NCBI GenBank assembly: GCA_019931245.1
Contig: JAINDL010000035.1
Coordinates: 1 to 64,000, forward strand
DNA length: 64,000 nt
Source: Bryobacteraceae bacterium CoA2 C42
Lineage (GTDB): Bacteria > Acidobacteriota > Terriglobia > Bryobacterales > Bryobacteraceae
Reading direction: 5' to 3'
Shown one piece after another: positions 62,905-64,000 of the stretch (positions within the stretch are counted from its first letter, which is position 1; every line of letters begins with the position of its first letter). Under the pieces are notes generated by a model. It saw only the letters and a program-made list of their open reading frames with translations, ran no database searches and had not been told where the DNA came from. The position numbers and the translations under genes are program-made.

Positions 62905-63656
62905 TCGCGCTGCTGCTGGCTTTTCAGTTGTGGCAGCCGGTGGATTGGCGGGCGCTGCTGCCGCTGTACGAGGCGCGGGCGACGAATGAAGCGGGGGTGC
63001 GGGACGTGGCGCTGTTCCTGTTGCGGGAGCAGCAGTGGGCGTTGGCCGAGCCGTGGCTGCGGCGGCTGGGGGATGCCGAGATGCTGGCCGATTGCCTGGC
63101 GGCGATGGGGCGGAACGCGGAGGCCGAGGCGGAGTATGCCAAGGCGCCGTCGACGCGGGCGCTGGCGCGGCGGACGGAATTGACGGGGGATCCGCAGTAT
63201 CTGGAGCAGGCGGTGCGGCGGGAGCGGAAGCCGGGGTATCTGAACGATCTGGCGCTGCTGCTCAAGGGTTCGGCGCGGGCCGAGGCGCTGCTGCGGGAGG
63301 CGCTGGCGGCGCAGGAGAAGACGCTGGGGCCGCAGCATCCGGAGGTGGGGACAACGCTGAACAACCTGGGCAGTGAGTTGTTTGCCAAGGGGAAGCTGGC
63401 CGAGGCGGAGGCCGTGCAGCGGCGGAGCCTGCGGGTGCTGGAGACGGCGCTGGGGCCGCGGCATGTGCGGACGGGGTTGGGAGCGAGCAACCTGGCGGAT
63501 GTGCTGGCGGCGGCGGGCAAGCCGTCGGGGGCGTTCTATGAGCAGGCGTGGCGGATTTTCAACGCGCAGTTGGGCCCGCGGCACCCCTGGACCGTAGAAG
63601 CGGCAGCAGCGGCTTCCGCGGCGCGTACACCCCAATCCAATGGTTTGAAAAAGTAA
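62901..63656 (+). CDS. tetratricopeptide repeat protein
   Basis: 251 residues from GTG 62901, which overlaps the MauG stop and follows AGGAGGGG. After a hydrophobic N-terminus come helical repeats; the last ones are kinesin-light-chain-like TPRs (AQEKTLGPQHPEVGTTLNNL, RVLETALGPRHVRTGLGASN). Probably a protein-binding periplasmic factor. Its last 98 bp overlap the tail of a convergent cytochrome gene. Confidence 0.75.
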   Translation: MIALLLAFQLWQPVDWRALLPLYEARATNEAGVRDVALFLLREQQWALAEPWLRRLGDAEMLADCLAAMGRNAEAEAEYAKAPSTRALARRTELTGDPQYLEQAVRRERKPGYLNDLALLLKGSARAEALLREALAAQEKTLGPQHPEVGTTLNNLGSELFAKGKLAEAEAVQRRSLRVLETALGPRHVRTGLGASNLADVLAAAGKPSGAFYEQAWRIFNAQLGPRHPWTVEAAAAASAARTPQSNGLKK

Positions 63657-64000
63657 GCTGGGGGCTGGCGCCGACCTTGGGCATGTGGCAGGATTCGCAG
63701 GATTGGCCGGCGGGGGGCTTGGTCGTGTGCCGGACGGCGGGGTGGCAGCTTGCGCAGGTGGCGGCCTTGAGTTCGCCCGAGTGGGGGTCGTGGCAGGTGG
63801 TGCAGCTCAGGCTGCCTTTCTGAAAGCAGGCGCTTTGGGAGAGGGAGACGGGCTGGTGGCGGACGTTCCAGGGGTCCTGCCAGTTGATGTCTTCGCCGGG
63901 TTTGGGGGGCTGGCGGTGGCAGGCGCCGCAGAGGTCGTTGAGGCCGGCGGGGTTGAGGATTTTGGGGTTGAGGAGCTGGTTGTGCTGAGCGCCGGGCCCG
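63559..64000 (-). CDS. multihaem cytochrome c, 3' part (5' end outside window)
   Basis: The minus strand is open from the window edge to a TGA at 63559-63561, giving 146 residues. Four haem c motifs are present: CGACH, CTTCH (in SCTTCHDPHSGE), CASCH and CESCH (in SCESCHMPKVG). The ending FSNHWIGVYAPRKPL resembles the 'NHxIGxYAPxxPL' close of acidobacterial doubled-CxxCH cytochromes. It is a periplasmic electron carrier of unknown partner, convergent with the TPR-MauG genes. Confidence 0.8.
   Translation of the reverse strand, partial: GPGAQHNQLLNPKILNPAGLNDLCGACHRQPPKPGEDINWQDPWNVRHQPVSLSQSACFQKGSLSCTTCHDPHSGELKAATCASCHPAVRHTTKPPAGQSCESCHMPKVGASPQLTFSNHWIGVYAPRKPLLPLLRSRGAAGPTAR

Noticed and set aside
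1..64000. CRISPR arrays, tRNA or rRNA genes, complete insertion sequences
   Set aside because: No spaced direct repeats, cloverleaf-type or rRNA-like stretches, and no intact transposase were seen on reading; small tRNAs could only be excluded firmly with a covariance-model scan.

Overview
The window is GC-rich chromosomal DNA, most likely from an Acidobacteriota of the Bryobacterales/Solibacter type. This is inferred from gene content: an Oar-like TonB-dependent outer membrane protein with a carboxypeptidase-regulatory-like domain, DUF1501, DUF1549/DUF1553, DUF1592 and DUF1552 proteins, a CPCC-containing sialidase-like protein, SMP-30, DUF1684, MauG-type and multihaem cytochromes. No rRNA, tRNA, CRISPR array or intact insertion sequence was seen.

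1-5.0 kb: the end of a SEC-C motif protein, a secreted alpha/beta hydrolase, a frameshifted remnant of a short acidobacterial protein family, and two paralogous AurF-like diiron oxygenases flanking an ECF-type sigma factor. The two oxygenase genes share a conserved upstream element.

5.0-10.9 kb: the most interesting locus, a complete diversity-generating retroelement (DGR). Its target is a 1057-residue protein kinase-NACHT-FGE/C-type-lectin-fold fusion, translationally coupled to a small unknown protein. The last 45 codons are the variable region (VR). A template repeat (TR) lies 266 bp downstream; in the 127-bp core all 18 differences fall on TR adenines. Then follow an Avd gene on the opposite strand and a DGR reverse transcriptase, whose start codons overlap face to face. 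An inverted, decayed VR copy lies at the 3' end of the RT gene. This looks like an immune-type signalling STAND protein with a hypermutable sensor tip.

10.9-18.1 kb: SRPBCC/MarR pair with a palindromic candidate operator, a membrane protein coupled to a sugar-phosphate isomerase-like protein, and a row of Cys-rich secreted protein, TonB-type protein and sialidase-like protein.

18.1-40.3 kb: strong promoter and long leader, then str (rpsL-rpsG-fusA-tuf), S10, spc and alpha ribosomal clusters in canonical order with secY, adk, map, infA and the short rpmJ; then a GT2 glycosyltransferase and rpmB.

40.2-43.5 kb: mutM with a Rieske protein, an orphan sugar-binding lipoprotein, and a graveyard of WG-repeat, integrase and RelE-like remnants.

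43.5-55.6 kb: a DUF1592/DUF1552 pair facing a minus-strand run of SMP-30, Nudix, DUF1549/1553 cytochrome, DUF1501 and a secreted HpaI-type aldolase, plus a DUF1684 protein.

55.6-64 kb: an FkbH-carrier protein overlapping a GT4-GT4-thioesterase fusion, with no PKS or NRPS in view, then a beta-propeller protein, a MauG-type dihaem peroxidase, a TPR protein and the end of a convergent multihaem cytochrome c.
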